Part shown: in pieces, positions 16,139-24,051 of the stretch
How positions within the stretch are numbered: position 1 is the stretch's first letter
Layout: every line of letters begins with the position of its first letter
DNA from: Thiohalophilus sp.
Lineage (GTDB): Bacteria; Pseudomonadota; Gammaproteobacteria; UBA6429; Thiohalophilaceae
DNA length: 64,000 nt
Assembly (NCBI RefSeq): GCF_034521165.1
Contig: NZ_JAXHMV010000008.1
Location: forward strand, 744,001 to 808,000
Reading direction: 5' to 3'
Made by a program: the position numbers and the translations under genes
Notes under the pieces: generated by a model
The model's database searches: none
The model's input: the letters and a program-made list of their open reading frames with translations, nothing else
Told to the model about the DNA's origin: nothing

Positions 16139-16951
16139 ATGAATTCCGTCCACCAGCTCCGTCCCCTCCGGTACCGCAGTGTCTGGTTGTCCGATATCCA
16201 TCTGGGTTATCGTGGCTGCAAGGCCGAGTATCTGATTGATTTTCTCGATTCAGTGCAGTGTGAGTACCTGTTTCTGGTCGGCGACATTTTTGATTTGTGG
16301 TATATGCGCCGAAAAGGACTTTACTGGCCACAAAGTCATAATGATGTCATACGCAAGATACTGGGCAAGGCCAAACACGGCACCAAAGTGGTTTATATCC
16401 CGGGCAACCACGATGAGGACTTCCGGGAACTGGACGGCATGGTGTTTGGCAATATCGCCATTCATAACCGTTACATCCATGAAACGGCCGATAAAAAACG
16501 CCTGCTGATGTTGCATGGCGATGAATTCGATAATGCCATCCGCTGCAGCAAGCTGGTCGGGTATCTGGGTGAACGGGCCTATGATGTGCTGCTGTATACC
16601 AATCGCTGGCTGAATGCCTTCCGTCGTCGTCTGGGGTTCCCGTACTGGTCCATTTCCACGTTTCTTAAAAGCAAAGTCAAAAACGCTGTTAACGTGATTC
16701 ACGATTTCGAGCAGGCTGTCGCCCACGAGGCCCGCCGTGTCGGCGTGGACGGGCTGGTCTGCGGTCACATTCATCATGCCGAAATTCGCCAGATCGGCGA
16801 TGTGCTGTACTGTAATGATGGCGACTGGGTGGAAAACTGTACCGCCATGGTCGAGCATCGGGACGGCATGCTGGAGATCCTGCACTGGTCCGATGTGGTC
16901 AGGCCCATCAAGCAACATCCGGTCACGGATGCGGACAAGAAGATCGCATGA
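16139..16951 (+). CDS. plcP: PlcP-type metallophosphoesterase (phospholipase C), LpxH-related
   Basis: A 270-residue calcineurin-like phosphoesterase. Metal-binding motifs are LSDIHLGYRGCKAEYLIDF, LVGDIFDLWYM, YIPGNHDEDF, MLHGDEFD and CGHIHHAEI. General annotation would be UDP-2,3-diacylglucosamine diphosphatase, but the details (WPQSHNDVIRKIL after the GD motif, PYWSISTFLKSKVKNAVN, and CNDGDWVENCTAMVEH) match PlcP, which cleaves phosphatidylcholine/-ethanolamine to diacylglycerol during phosphate starvation in rhizobia and marine bacteria. Its stop overlaps an Agt-like glycosyltransferase start (ATGA), the known plcP-agt arrangement. A Pho-box-like repeat lies 44 bases upstream. Confidence 0.75.
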   Translation: MNSVHQLRPLRYRSVWLSDIHLGYRGCKAEYLIDFLDSVQCEYLFLVGDIFDLWYMRRKGLYWPQSHNDVIRKILGKAKHGTKVVYIPGNHDEDFRELDGMVFGNIAIHNRYIHETADKKRLLMLHGDEFDNAIRCSKLVGYLGERAYDVLLYTNRWLNAFRRRLGFPYWSISTFLKSKVKNAVNVIHDFEQAVAHEARRVGVDGLVCGHIHHAEIRQIGDVLYCNDGDWVENCTAMVEHRDGMLEILHWSDVVRPIKQHPVTDADKKIA

Positions 16952-17988
16952 GAATTGCCATCGCGACGGACGCCTGGGCGCCACAAACCAACGGCGTGGT
17001 GACCACACTGAAAACGACCGGGCATATCCTGGAACAATCCGGTCATGAAGTGGCCATGATTACCCCCGAACCGTTCAAAACCGTGCCGTTGCCGACCTAT
17101 CCGGATATCCGGCTGGCGCTGTTTCCCTATCGGCGGATCGCCGCCATGCTGGAGGCGTTTGCGCCGGAGGCGATCCATATTGCGACCGAAGGGCCGGTGG
17201 GGATGGCGGTGCGGCGTTATTGCCGGCGCCACAAACTTAAATTTACCACTTCCTATCACACGCAGTTTCCCGAGTATCTGCGTCTGCGTGCGCCGATCCC
17301 CTTGCGGCTCAGCTATGCTTTTTTTAAATGGTTTCACGGTCCGGCCGAACGCACGCTGGTGCCGACACCCTCCATGCAACAGCGTTTGCTGGAACACGGC
17401 TTCACGCATGTCGAGGTATGGGGACGCGGGGTGGACGTTAACCTGTTTCGACCCTATGGCAAGGATTACCTGTCCGCGCCACGGCCGATTTTTGTCTATG
17501 TCGGCCGGGTGGCGGTGGAAAAGAATATCGAGGCTTTCCTGTCGCTGGATCTGCCGGGCACCCACTACGTGGTGGGTGATGGGCCGGACAGGGAAATGCT
17601 GCAGCAAAAATATCCAGAGGCGGTGTTTACCGGGTTCCGTTTCGGCGAAGAGCTGGCAAGAACCATCGCCGCCTGTGACGTGTTCGTTTTCCCCAGTCTG
17701 ACCGATACGTTCGGCCTGGTGATGCTGGAGGCGATGGCCTGCGGTGTGCCGGTGGCCGCCTATCCGGTGACCGGACCGAAGGATGTGGTAATCAACGGAA
17801 TCACCGGTTGTCTGGACGAGGATCTTGGTCGGGCCGCGAAGCGGGCACTGGCGATCAACCCGGAAAATCCCCGCGATTACAGTTTGTCCCATTCCTGGTA
17901 TCAGGCCACGGATCAGTTTTATGCCAACCTGGCGCCCAATACCGGGGCGGAACCCGCGGTACAAAAGGCGGCTTCGAGCCTGAAGTAA
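16948..17988 (+). CDS. agt: GT4 glycosyltransferase, Agt-like glycolipid synthase
   Basis: A 346-residue GT-B fold, family GT4 enzyme. The N-domain starts IAIATDAWAPQTNGVVTTL with the donor-side loop; AIHIATEGPVGMAVRRYCRR and TTSYHTQFPEYLRLR are shared with Agt, which glycosylates diacylglycerol made by PlcP. The C-domain has FVYVGRVAVEKNIEAFLSLD and the nucleotide-sugar E-x7-E motif within DTFGLVMLEAMACGVPVAA. Four-base overlap with plcP implies coupled translation. The expected product is a glucuronosyl- or glucosyl-diacylglycerol that replaces phospholipid; the sugar cannot be told from sequence. Confidence 0.78.
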   Translation: MRIAIATDAWAPQTNGVVTTLKTTGHILEQSGHEVAMITPEPFKTVPLPTYPDIRLALFPYRRIAAMLEAFAPEAIHIATEGPVGMAVRRYCRRHKLKFTTSYHTQFPEYLRLRAPIPLRLSYAFFKWFHGPAERTLVPTPSMQQRLLEHGFTHVEVWGRGVDVNLFRPYGKDYLSAPRPIFVYVGRVAVEKNIEAFLSLDLPGTHYVVGDGPDREMLQQKYPEAVFTGFRFGEELARTIAACDVFVFPSLTDTFGLVMLEAMACGVPVAAYPVTGPKDVVINGITGCLDEDLGRAAKRALAINPENPRDYSLSHSWYQATDQFYANLAPNTGAEPAVQKAASSLK

Positions 17989-18008
17989 TTTCTCTCACGC
18001 CGGTTTGT

Positions 18009-19211
18009 TCAGGTGGTCGAACGTTCGGTTTGCGCAGAATCGGCGGCTGATGTGACAAAGGTGTCGATCGTGTGCCGATAGAGATCCGCCAGAGAATGTG
18101 CCAGGGCACTGTGCGACCATTCGTGCACATAGTCCTGCCCTTCGTGGCTCATCCGTCGTTGCAGCCCGGGCAGTTCCAGTACCTGTTGCACCGTGGCGGC
18201 GAACTGATCCACATCCTCCTCGACGACCAGCGCGCCACGCTGGGGCAAGAGAATATCCCGCGTCCCCAGTTCGGCGGTCGAGACCACCGGTACGCCACAG
18301 GCCATCGCCTCGAGCAGGACCAGTCCCTGGGTTTCGGTGCGCGAGGAGAAGACGAATACATTGCCGGCACGGTAACAGTCGAGCAGCGTGGTGTTGCGAT
18401 CCAGATAGCCGACAAACCGGATATTATCCCGGGTGCCCAGTTTGTCGCTCAGTTGTTTTAAATGTTCGAGCGCGGGCCCTTCCCCGGCAATCACAAACAG
18501 GGTCTGTGGCAACTGTTGCAACACCTGGTGATGCACGTGCAGCAGAAAGTCGATGTTTTTCTCGTGGCCGATACGCCCGATATGCACCATCACCGGACGG
18601 TCCGGTTCGATATGATGGCGCTTGCGAAAGGCGTGTCCGTCACCGCGCGAGAAACGTTCGGGATCGATGCCCGTGGGCAGGGTCCGAGTTGGCAACGGTA
18701 TGTGATAATCGCGAATCACCTTGAGCATGGCGCTGGAGGGGACGATCAACCCCTGCAGGTTGTGGCACTGCCGGCGGGTTATAAAGCGGATCAGGGGACG
18801 AAATACCCGGCGGGGAATCAACGGCACATAGTTGTGCATGTATTCCTCGAAATGGGTGTGATAGGTCTCGATACAGGGGATGCCCAGTCGGCGAGCCATG
18901 CGTTTGCTACTGCGGTGGGCGGCAAACGGCGTCTGGATATGGATCAGATCGATCGGTTTTTCCCGATGCAGTCGGGCAATTTCCCGATCCACGGCGGTAA
19001 CGGACATCAGCCGGTCCTCGGGATCAAACGGTACCGGGCGCGACTGGATACGCGAAATACCTGTCTGGGCCGGATCCTCAGCGCTGTAACGGGGTGCAAT
19101 CAGCCGGATATCGTGTCCCAGTGCCTGCAGGCTGTCACGAAAAGTCTGAATGGAAGTGGAGACGCCGTTGATGCGGGGAAAATACACATCGGAAACCATC
19201 ACTATCCGCAT
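18009..19211 (-). CDS. GT4 glycosyltransferase, second enzyme of lipid block
   Basis: A 400-residue GT-B glycosyltransferase: VMVSDVYFPRINGVSTSIQT at the start, DLIHIQTPFAAHRSS and ETYHTHFEEYMHNYVP in the N-domain, VHIGRIGHEKNIDFLLHVH and TETQGLVLLEAMACGVPVVS (E-x7-E motif) in the C-domain. It resembles alpha-mannosyl/glucosyl transferases acting on diacylglycerol or phosphatidylinositol. It is convergent with plcP-agt and sits 12 bases downstream of a PAP2 phosphatase on the same strand, so the two are probably one transcript. A role in glycolipid synthesis is inferred from the neighbourhood. Confidence 0.75.
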   Translation of the reverse strand: MRIVMVSDVYFPRINGVSTSIQTFRDSLQALGHDIRLIAPRYSAEDPAQTGISRIQSRPVPFDPEDRLMSVTAVDREIARLHREKPIDLIHIQTPFAAHRSSKRMARRLGIPCIETYHTHFEEYMHNYVPLIPRRVFRPLIRFITRRQCHNLQGLIVPSSAMLKVIRDYHIPLPTRTLPTGIDPERFSRGDGHAFRKRHHIEPDRPVMVHIGRIGHEKNIDFLLHVHHQVLQQLPQTLFVIAGEGPALEHLKQLSDKLGTRDNIRFVGYLDRNTTLLDCYRAGNVFVFSSRTETQGLVLLEAMACGVPVVSTAELGTRDILLPQRGALVVEEDVDQFAATVQQVLELPGLQRRMSHEGQDYVHEWSHSALAHSLADLYRHTIDTFVTSAADSAQTERSTT

Positions 19212-19223
19212 ACCACCGCCCGC

Positions 19224-19766
19224 TTAGCCGCTTATGGTGAATGAGAGCAGGGCAAGCCCGCCGCCAAGCAGGGCGCCGCACAACACGTCAGTCGGATAGT
19301 GCAGGGCAAGGACCACCCGGGACAGGGCCACCAGTGCAGTAAACGGCAGCAGGACGATGGCCAGTTCGGGGTAATAATGCAGGGCCACCAGGGTAAAGGA
19401 GACCGCATGCATGGTGTGTCCGGAGGGGAAACTGTACTGATCCAGCGGGGCCGTTCCCAGCAGCAGCTCCTGTTTGACCACACAGGGCCGGGGCCGTTCG
19501 GTGACGGATTTGATGGCCTTGTACAGTGCCAGTGCCAGTGCCCCGACGATTGACATATGCAGCGCTGCGCCCAGTGCCGCGCTGCCATAGATCAACGGTA
19601 ACAGCGCGATCAGCGTGTACCAGAAAATCCCGTCACCCAGCCGGCTGATAAAGGCAAACAGCGACTTGATGACCCGGACATGGCTGGCACGGTTGAACTG
19701 GCTGCACAGGGCCAGCTCAAATGCCACCATGCGTTTGATAAACAGACTGTGGCGTATGGCATTCAT
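19224..19766 (-). CDS. PAP2-family lipid phosphatase
   Basis: A 180-residue membrane phosphatase of the PAP2 superfamily, which dephosphorylates phosphatidate, PGP or undecaprenyl pyrophosphate. All three signature motifs are present: KSVTERPRP, SFPSGHTMHA and SRVVLALHYPTDVL. Four to five hydrophobic helices surround them. The ATG at 19764-19766 (MNAIRHSLFI) was chosen because the upstream open frame consists of translated intergenic repeats. A Pho-box-like site lies 50 bases upstream, which with the neighbouring glycosyltransferase suggests diacylglycerol supply for glycolipids. Confidence 0.8.
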   Translation of the reverse strand: MNAIRHSLFIKRMVAFELALCSQFNRASHVRVIKSLFAFISRLGDGIFWYTLIALLPLIYGSAALGAALHMSIVGALALALYKAIKSVTERPRPCVVKQELLLGTAPLDQYSFPSGHTMHAVSFTLVALHYYPELAIVLLPFTALVALSRVVLALHYPTDVLCGALLGGGLALLSFTISG

Positions 19767-19815
19767 AATCAGGATACTCTTTATATAATCCTGCCAGTAA
19801 GGATGGGATATGTAG

Positions 19816-19833
19816 ATGACAAAACCCTGACAG
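19816..19833 (-). promoter_or_regulatory. Pho-box-like direct repeat upstream of PAP2-GT4
   Basis: On the minus strand CTGTCAG (19833-19827), spacer GGTT, TTGTCAT (19822-19816): two heptamers with six of seven matches each to CTGTCAT and the 4-base spacing of a PhoB site. It lies 50 bases before the PAP2 start. Unlike the plcP copy it is not next to a heptamer array. Confidence 0.55.
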
Positions 19834-19889
19834 CCCGATGAACGTTTTGTGACCACGGATGACTGCCGGATAAAGAAATTCCGGGTGAT

Positions 19890-20065
19890 GAAGAAAAAGT
19901 TGGCAGCTGTAGGAGCTGCTGCGCCGCGATGGTGTCTGAAGAGAAAGTTGGCAGTCGCAGTTTGCAGTCGGCAGTTGTAGGAACGGCTACGCCGCAATGG
20001 TGTCGTAGCCCGATAGGGTGCGTCCCATGCGAACAAAGTAGGCAGTCATCAGTTGGCAGCAAAAA
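19890..20065. repeat. degenerate repeat block with half-REPs
   Basis: Two half-REP words (GTAGGAGCTGCTGCGCCGCG near 19909, GTAGGAACGGCTACGCCGCA near 19978), the GTTGGCAGTCGCAGTTTGCA word, a GGGTGCGTCCCATGCG palindrome-like word and AAAGTAGGCAGTCATCAGTT. It repeats the block at 15860-15983 in the same order. Confidence 0.6.
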
Positions 20066-20102
20066 CCTCGCATAAAATTCTGCCAACTGCCAACTTCTAT
20101 TT

Positions 20103-20350
20103 GTGGGAGCGGGCTTCGACCGCGATGGCACCAGATTCGACAATCGCGCCCGCGGGGCGCTCCTACAGACTCACTATTCAGCCGTAGGTCACATTGGCGA
20201 AGCCTATGTGACGATTCCCTCTACACAATCCCTGTAGGAGCGGGCTTCGACCGCGACGGTGCCGGATTCGGCAGTCGCGCCCGCGGGGCGCTCCTACAGA
20301 CTCGCTATTCAGCCGTAGGTCACATTGGCGAAGCCTATGTGACGATTCCC
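20103..20350. repeat. tandem duplicated REP + GTCACAT hairpin composite (131-bp period)
   Basis: Two copies (20103-20219 and 20234-20350). Each has a REP-like palindrome of ~64 bases, arms GTGGGAGCGGGCTTCGACCG (GTAGGAGC in copy 2) and CGGGGCGCTCCTAC, then a small hairpin GTCACAT-T-GGC-GAA-GCC-T-ATGTGAC. Two more copies of the REP part lie at 24159-24222 and 24439-24502. No RAYT-type transposase is visible in the window. Confidence 0.75.
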
Positions 20351-20448
20351 GGTCTATTTCTGCCATCTGCCATGCACAGTGCTAGAATAACTCAATATTC
20401 ATCAGAGTCTGATCTATGATCAGATTACCGGCATGCGGAGAGCACATT

Positions 20449-20697
20449 ATGCGCATTGATCTCGATCCCGACAGCGACGTGGTACAGGAACAGTTTGCCG
20501 TGGTCTATTGTCCGCGGCGCAAGCGGGATCGCTTCCCGGAAGGCAGTGTCGAGGTGGTTGCCAGTGCCGAGGCGGCGCTGGCCGGCGCCAATCCGGAGAA
20601 AAATTTCTATCCCGCCATGGTGGTTGGCCCCTCCCGCTCCTCGGAAGGGGCGCGGCTGTACTATCTGGTCGAATGGCTGGAGTCGGACAACCCATGA
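20449..20697 (+). CDS. small conserved hypothetical protein
   Basis: An 82-residue acidic protein that I do not recognise (MRIDLDPDSDVVQEQFAVVY start, YYLVEWLESDNP end). I chose the ATG at 20449 because GGAGAG precedes it by eight bases; an upstream in-frame ATG at 20416 has none. The stop overlaps the cmoM start by four bases (ATGA), so it is a coupled member of that operon. Confidence 0.65.
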   Translation: MRIDLDPDSDVVQEQFAVVYCPRRKRDRFPEGSVEVVASAEAALAGANPEKNFYPAMVVGPSRSSEGARLYYLVEWLESDNP

Positions 20698-21482
20698 GCC
20701 AGAGTGAGGATCGTAACTTCGATCCCCTGCATCAGCGATTTAAAAAGAATATCTATGCCTCGCTGAAAGGACGACTGCGGCTGGAAGTGCTGTGGCGGGA
20801 TGTCCAGCAGCATATCCCGCAGCTCGACGCGGGTCGCCCCTGGCGAATTCTGGACGCCGGTTGCGGCATGGGCCATTTCAGCCGGCGGCTGGCCAGGCAG
20901 GGACACGAGTTGTTGTTGTGCGATATTTCGCAACAGCAACTGGCTGCGGCCGAGGTGACGCTTAACCAGGGCGGTGCCATGGCGCGCTATGTTTTCCGGC
21001 ATATGCCGTTTCAGCAGCTGGCCGACGGCGAGACAGAACCCTTTGATCTGGTGCTGTGTCATGCCGTGCTGGAATGGCTGGCCGATCCCCGCCAGGCAGT
21101 GGCGGCGTTGCAACAACTGGTCCGCCCCGGCGGCTGGCTCTCGCTGCTGTTTTTCAATCGTCATGCGCTGGAGTACCGGCATCTGCTGAACGGCAATTTC
21201 AAAAAGCTGCACAGCGGGGATCTGGCCGGGGAAGGCAAATACCTGACTCCGGATAATCCGCTGGTACCGGAGGAGGTTGGCGATTGGCTGCAACAAGCCG
21301 GATTGCAGGTGGTGGCCAGCAGCGGGGTGAGGACGTTTGTCGATTTCATGCACCGCCCGACCCGGGATAAAATGACGTTCGACGAACTGCTGGAGATGGA
21401 GCTGCGTTACTCCACGCTGGAACCGTTTCGTTCCATGGCCCGCTATATTCACATTATCGCACGACGCAAACCGACAGAGTAA
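20694..21482 (+). CDS. cmoM: tRNA 5-carboxymethoxyuridine methyltransferase CmoM
   Basis: CmoM (SmtA) methylates cmo5U34 to mcmo5U in tRNAs. The 262-residue protein has the SAM loop ILDAGCGMGHFSRRLARQGH, the acidic LCDISQQQLAAAE, and the family signatures VLCHAVLEWLADPRQA, RPGGWLSLLFFNRHAL, LTPDNPLVPEEVGDWL and ELRYSTLEPFRSMARYIHI. The frame extends upstream, but the ATG at 20694 fits homologues and overlaps the preceding gene stop. A substrate-binding-like gene follows four bases later. Confidence 0.88.
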   Translation: MSQSEDRNFDPLHQRFKKNIYASLKGRLRLEVLWRDVQQHIPQLDAGRPWRILDAGCGMGHFSRRLARQGHELLLCDISQQQLAAAEVTLNQGGAMARYVFRHMPFQQLADGETEPFDLVLCHAVLEWLADPRQAVAALQQLVRPGGWLSLLFFNRHALEYRHLLNGNFKKLHSGDLAGEGKYLTPDNPLVPEEVGDWLQQAGLQVVASSGVRTFVDFMHRPTRDKMTFDELLEMELRYSTLEPFRSMARYIHIIARRKPTE

Positions 21483-21486
21483 ACTT

Positions 21487-22371
21487 ATGCAGATGATACA
21501 CATTCGCGTATTACGCCACTCCGCCTTTTACAGCCCCCTGCTGGCGACCATGAGTGCCGGATTTTTAGAAGCCGAAGGCCTTGAGGTCGAGTACAGCGTG
21601 GTCGATGCCGAGCATCCGCTGGAAGACGGCCTGCGTGATGGCACGGTACATGTCGCCCAGGCCGCTCCTGCGACCAGTTTTGCCTATCTGGAACGCGGTG
21701 AGACTCCGCCTTATGTTCATTTCGCCCGGATTAACGATCGCGACGGGTTCTTTCTGGCTGCACGCCAGCCCGAGCCCGATTTCAACTGGTCACAGTTACC
21801 GGGCAAGCGTGTCCTGGTGGACCACCTGTTCCAGCCTGCCGCCATGTTTCGTTATGTTCTCAGGCAGCAGGAGATTGACCCGGGCACCATCGATATCATT
21901 GACGCCGGTGATGTCACGGCCATGGACCGGGCGTTTCGTAATGGCGAAGGAGATTACATTCATCAGCAGGGCCCGGCCCCGCAACAACTGGAACATGACG
22001 GCATTGGCCATGTGGTCGCCTCGGTGGGCGAGCAGATCGGTCCGGTCGCCTTCAGCAGCCTGTGCGCGACACCGCAGTGGTTGCAAACCGATATGGCAGG
22101 GGCCTTTATGCGCGCCTATCGCCGCGCCCAGCAACATGTGATCGAGACGCCGGCCGAACAACTGGCCAGAGAAGAACAACACTTTTTCCCCGGCATCGAC
22201 CCCGAAGTGCTGATGCAAACCCTCGCCGCCTACCAGGCACTGGATTGCTGGCAGAGCTCGCCCGACATTCCCCGCCCCAGCTATGAGACCCTGCTGGATG
22301 TGTTCGAGGCCGATGGCCAGATCAGTCGGCGTCATCCCTATGAGGATGTGATCACGGCTCCACCGGCGTGA
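21487..22371 (+). CDS. NMT1/THI5-like substrate-binding-fold protein without signal peptide
   Basis: A 294-residue protein with the periplasmic-binding fold of NMT1/THI5 and SsuA-type ligands: HSAFYSPLLATMSAGFLEAE at the start, QAAPATSFAYLERGE, then the inter-domain KRVLVDHLFQPAAMF and GDYIHQQGP. It has no signal peptide or lipobox and no permease or ATPase nearby, so it is not a standard ABC component. It could be a cytosolic ligand-binding or HMP-synthase-like protein; the His/Cys pattern of THI5 is not evident. It follows cmoM by four bases and is probably co-transcribed. Confidence 0.7.
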   Translation: MQMIHIRVLRHSAFYSPLLATMSAGFLEAEGLEVEYSVVDAEHPLEDGLRDGTVHVAQAAPATSFAYLERGETPPYVHFARINDRDGFFLAARQPEPDFNWSQLPGKRVLVDHLFQPAAMFRYVLRQQEIDPGTIDIIDAGDVTAMDRAFRNGEGDYIHQQGPAPQQLEHDGIGHVVASVGEQIGPVAFSSLCATPQWLQTDMAGAFMRAYRRAQQHVIETPAEQLAREEQHFFPGIDPEVLMQTLAAYQALDCWQSSPDIPRPSYETLLDVFEADGQISRRHPYEDVITAPPA

Positions 22372-22375
22372 TGCC

Positions 22376-22757
22376 AGAAAAGAAAGTTGGCAGTCGTCAG
22401 ATGGCAGTTGGCAGAAAAGAAAGTTTGCAGTCATCAGATGGCAGTTGGCAGAAAAGAAAGTTGGCAGTCGTCAGATGGCAGTTGGCAGAAAAGAAAGTTT
22501 GCAGTCGTCAGATGGCAGTTGGCAGAAAAGAAAGTTTGCAGTCGTCAGATAGCAGTTGGCAGAAAAGAAAGTTTACAGTCATCAGATGGCAGTTGGCAGA
22601 AAAGAAAGTTGGCAGTCGTCAGATGGCAGTTGGCAGAAAAGAAAGTTTGCAGTCGTCAGATGGCAGTTGGCAGAAAAGAAAGTTGGCAGTCGTCAGATGG
22701 CAGTTGGCAGAAAAGAAAGTTTGCAGTCGTCAGATGGCAGTTGGCAGAAAAGAAAGT
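22376..22757. repeat. 37-bp tandem repeat array, ten full copies
   Basis: Copies 1-10 occupy 22376-22745 in exact 37-base register; an eleventh begins at 22746 and is cut by the IS at 22758, continuing after it at 24058. The unit is TTGGCAG-TCGTCAG-ATGGCAG-TTGGCAG plus the 9-base linker AAAAGAAAG, i.e. four degenerate heptamers and a spacer. Differences are point changes such as TTGGC/TTTGC and CGTC/CATC. There are no unique spacers. Open frames across it arise in every phase and are not genes. Confidence 0.9.
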
Positions 22758-22781
22758 GGTTCTTCCCCAATTGTAGTGGGT
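22758..22781 (+). repeat. IS left terminal inverted repeat
   Basis: GGTTCTTCCCCAATTGTAGT followed by GGGT; pairs with 24034-24057 with four mismatches (positions 3, 9, 12, 13). Confidence 0.9.
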
Positions 22782-22797
22782 TTGCTAGGTTAAATCG

Positions 22798-24051
22798 ATG
22801 ATGGACGAGACGACCTTATATGAAAAGATACTGGGCATCGGCTCACCGTGGTTTGTCAGCGGCATTCAATTCATCGCGTCGGACAAAACGGTTGAGGTTC
22901 ACGTTGAGCTAGAAGACGGAGCATCGTTGTCTTGCCCCACCTGCGGTCAATCGGCACCGCGGTATGACAAGCGCGCCCGTCGCTGGCGACATCTGGATAC
23001 CTGCCAATTCAAGACCCAAGTGGTGGCCGACGTGCCCCGCATTCAATGCCCTGAACACGGCGTTCAGACGATCGAGGTCCCTTGGGCACAAGATAATTCG
23101 CGTTACACGGTCTTGTTTGAGGCCATGGTGATCCGGTTGCTCAAAGAGAGCACCGCCTCATCAGTCAGCCGGATGATGGGGCTGAGCTGGAATGCTGTGG
23201 ATGGCATCATGCAGCGAGCCGTGCAACGTGGCCTCTCGCGCCGGGGTAAGCCCGCGCTGGCGCAGCTGGGCGTGGACGAAGTGGCCTTTCAAAAGCGCCA
23301 CGAGTACGTGACCGTCGTCCACGATGCCCGCGGGCATGTTCTGCACGTGGCCGAGGATCGCAGCGGCGCCAGTCTGGGCGGATTCTATGAGGGCTTGACC
23401 GCCGCGCAAAAGGCCCAAATACAGAGTATTTCGATGGATATGTGGCCGGCTTACATTCGTGCCACCTGCGAGCACATTCCCGAGGCCGAACACAAAATCG
23501 CCTTCGACAAATTCCACGTCAACCAGCATCTGAACCAGGCGGTCGATATGGTTCGCAAACAAGAGCATCGCCAACTGATGAGGCAAGGCGATGAGACATT
23601 AAAGGGCACGAAGTATGGTTGGTTGCGTAACTATGACGATCTAAAACGCAACTTGCGCCGCGAGATAGAGCAACTGGCGCGTGCGGCGAACAAAACCGGG
23701 CGAGCGTGGGTCATTAAGGAACACGCCAAGGGCTTGTGGTGCTATATCAAACGCGGCTGGGCCGAGCGCGCCTGGCAGCAATGGTATCAGTGGGCCATCC
23801 GCAGCCGCCTTGAGCCTGTCAAAAAGGTCGCTCGGATGATTAAGCAACACCTGTGGGGCATCATCAATGCCATAGTATTGGATGTCACCAATGCCCGGGC
23901 GGAGAGTATCAACAGTCAAATCAAGATGCTCAAAGATAAGGCGCGCGGCTTTCGAAATCGGGAGCGATTCAAAACCGCCATATTGTTTTACTGCGGTGGG
24001 CTGTCGTTAATGCCAGAAAAATACGAAATGGCGACCCACTACAACGGGTGA
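22798..24051 (+). CDS. ISL3-family transposase
   Basis: A 417-residue DDE transposase. The N-terminal zinc ribbon has the Cys pair SCPTCGQ and a later C-x2-C-like IQCPEHGVQT, then a helix-turn-helix (ESTASSVSRMMGLSWNAVDG). The catalytic core shows LGVDEVAFQKRHEYVTVVHD (first Asp), SMDMWPAYIRA (second Asp) and NARAESINSQIKMLKDKARG (Glu), followed by the FRNRERFKTAILFYCGG end typical of ISL3. The frame is intact and its stop codon lies within the right inverted repeat. Confidence 0.93.
   Translation: MMDETTLYEKILGIGSPWFVSGIQFIASDKTVEVHVELEDGASLSCPTCGQSAPRYDKRARRWRHLDTCQFKTQVVADVPRIQCPEHGVQTIEVPWAQDNSRYTVLFEAMVIRLLKESTASSVSRMMGLSWNAVDGIMQRAVQRGLSRRGKPALAQLGVDEVAFQKRHEYVTVVHDARGHVLHVAEDRSGASLGGFYEGLTAAQKAQIQSISMDMWPAYIRATCEHIPEAEHKIAFDKFHVNQHLNQAVDMVRKQEHRQLMRQGDETLKGTKYGWLRNYDDLKRNLRREIEQLARAANKTGRAWVIKEHAKGLWCYIKRGWAERAWQQWYQWAIRSRLEPVKKVARMIKQHLWGIINAIVLDVTNARAESINSQIKMLKDKARGFRNRERFKTAILFYCGGLSLMPEKYEMATHYNG

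Noticed and set aside
16139..16951. LpxH (UDP-2,3-diacylglucosamine diphosphatase of lipid A synthesis)
   Set aside because: The motifs after the GD and GNHD elements and the overlap with an Agt-like glycosyltransferase fit PlcP better. A lipid A role cannot be fully excluded without a tree.
22376..22757. CRISPR array
   Set aside because: The 37-base units are contiguous and nearly identical; there are no unique spacers and no cas genes.
22368..22801. Repetitive protein genes across the 37-bp array
   Set aside because: Because 37 is not a multiple of three, every phase stays open for long stretches. There is no ribosome site and the peptides are just the repeat read in shifting frames.
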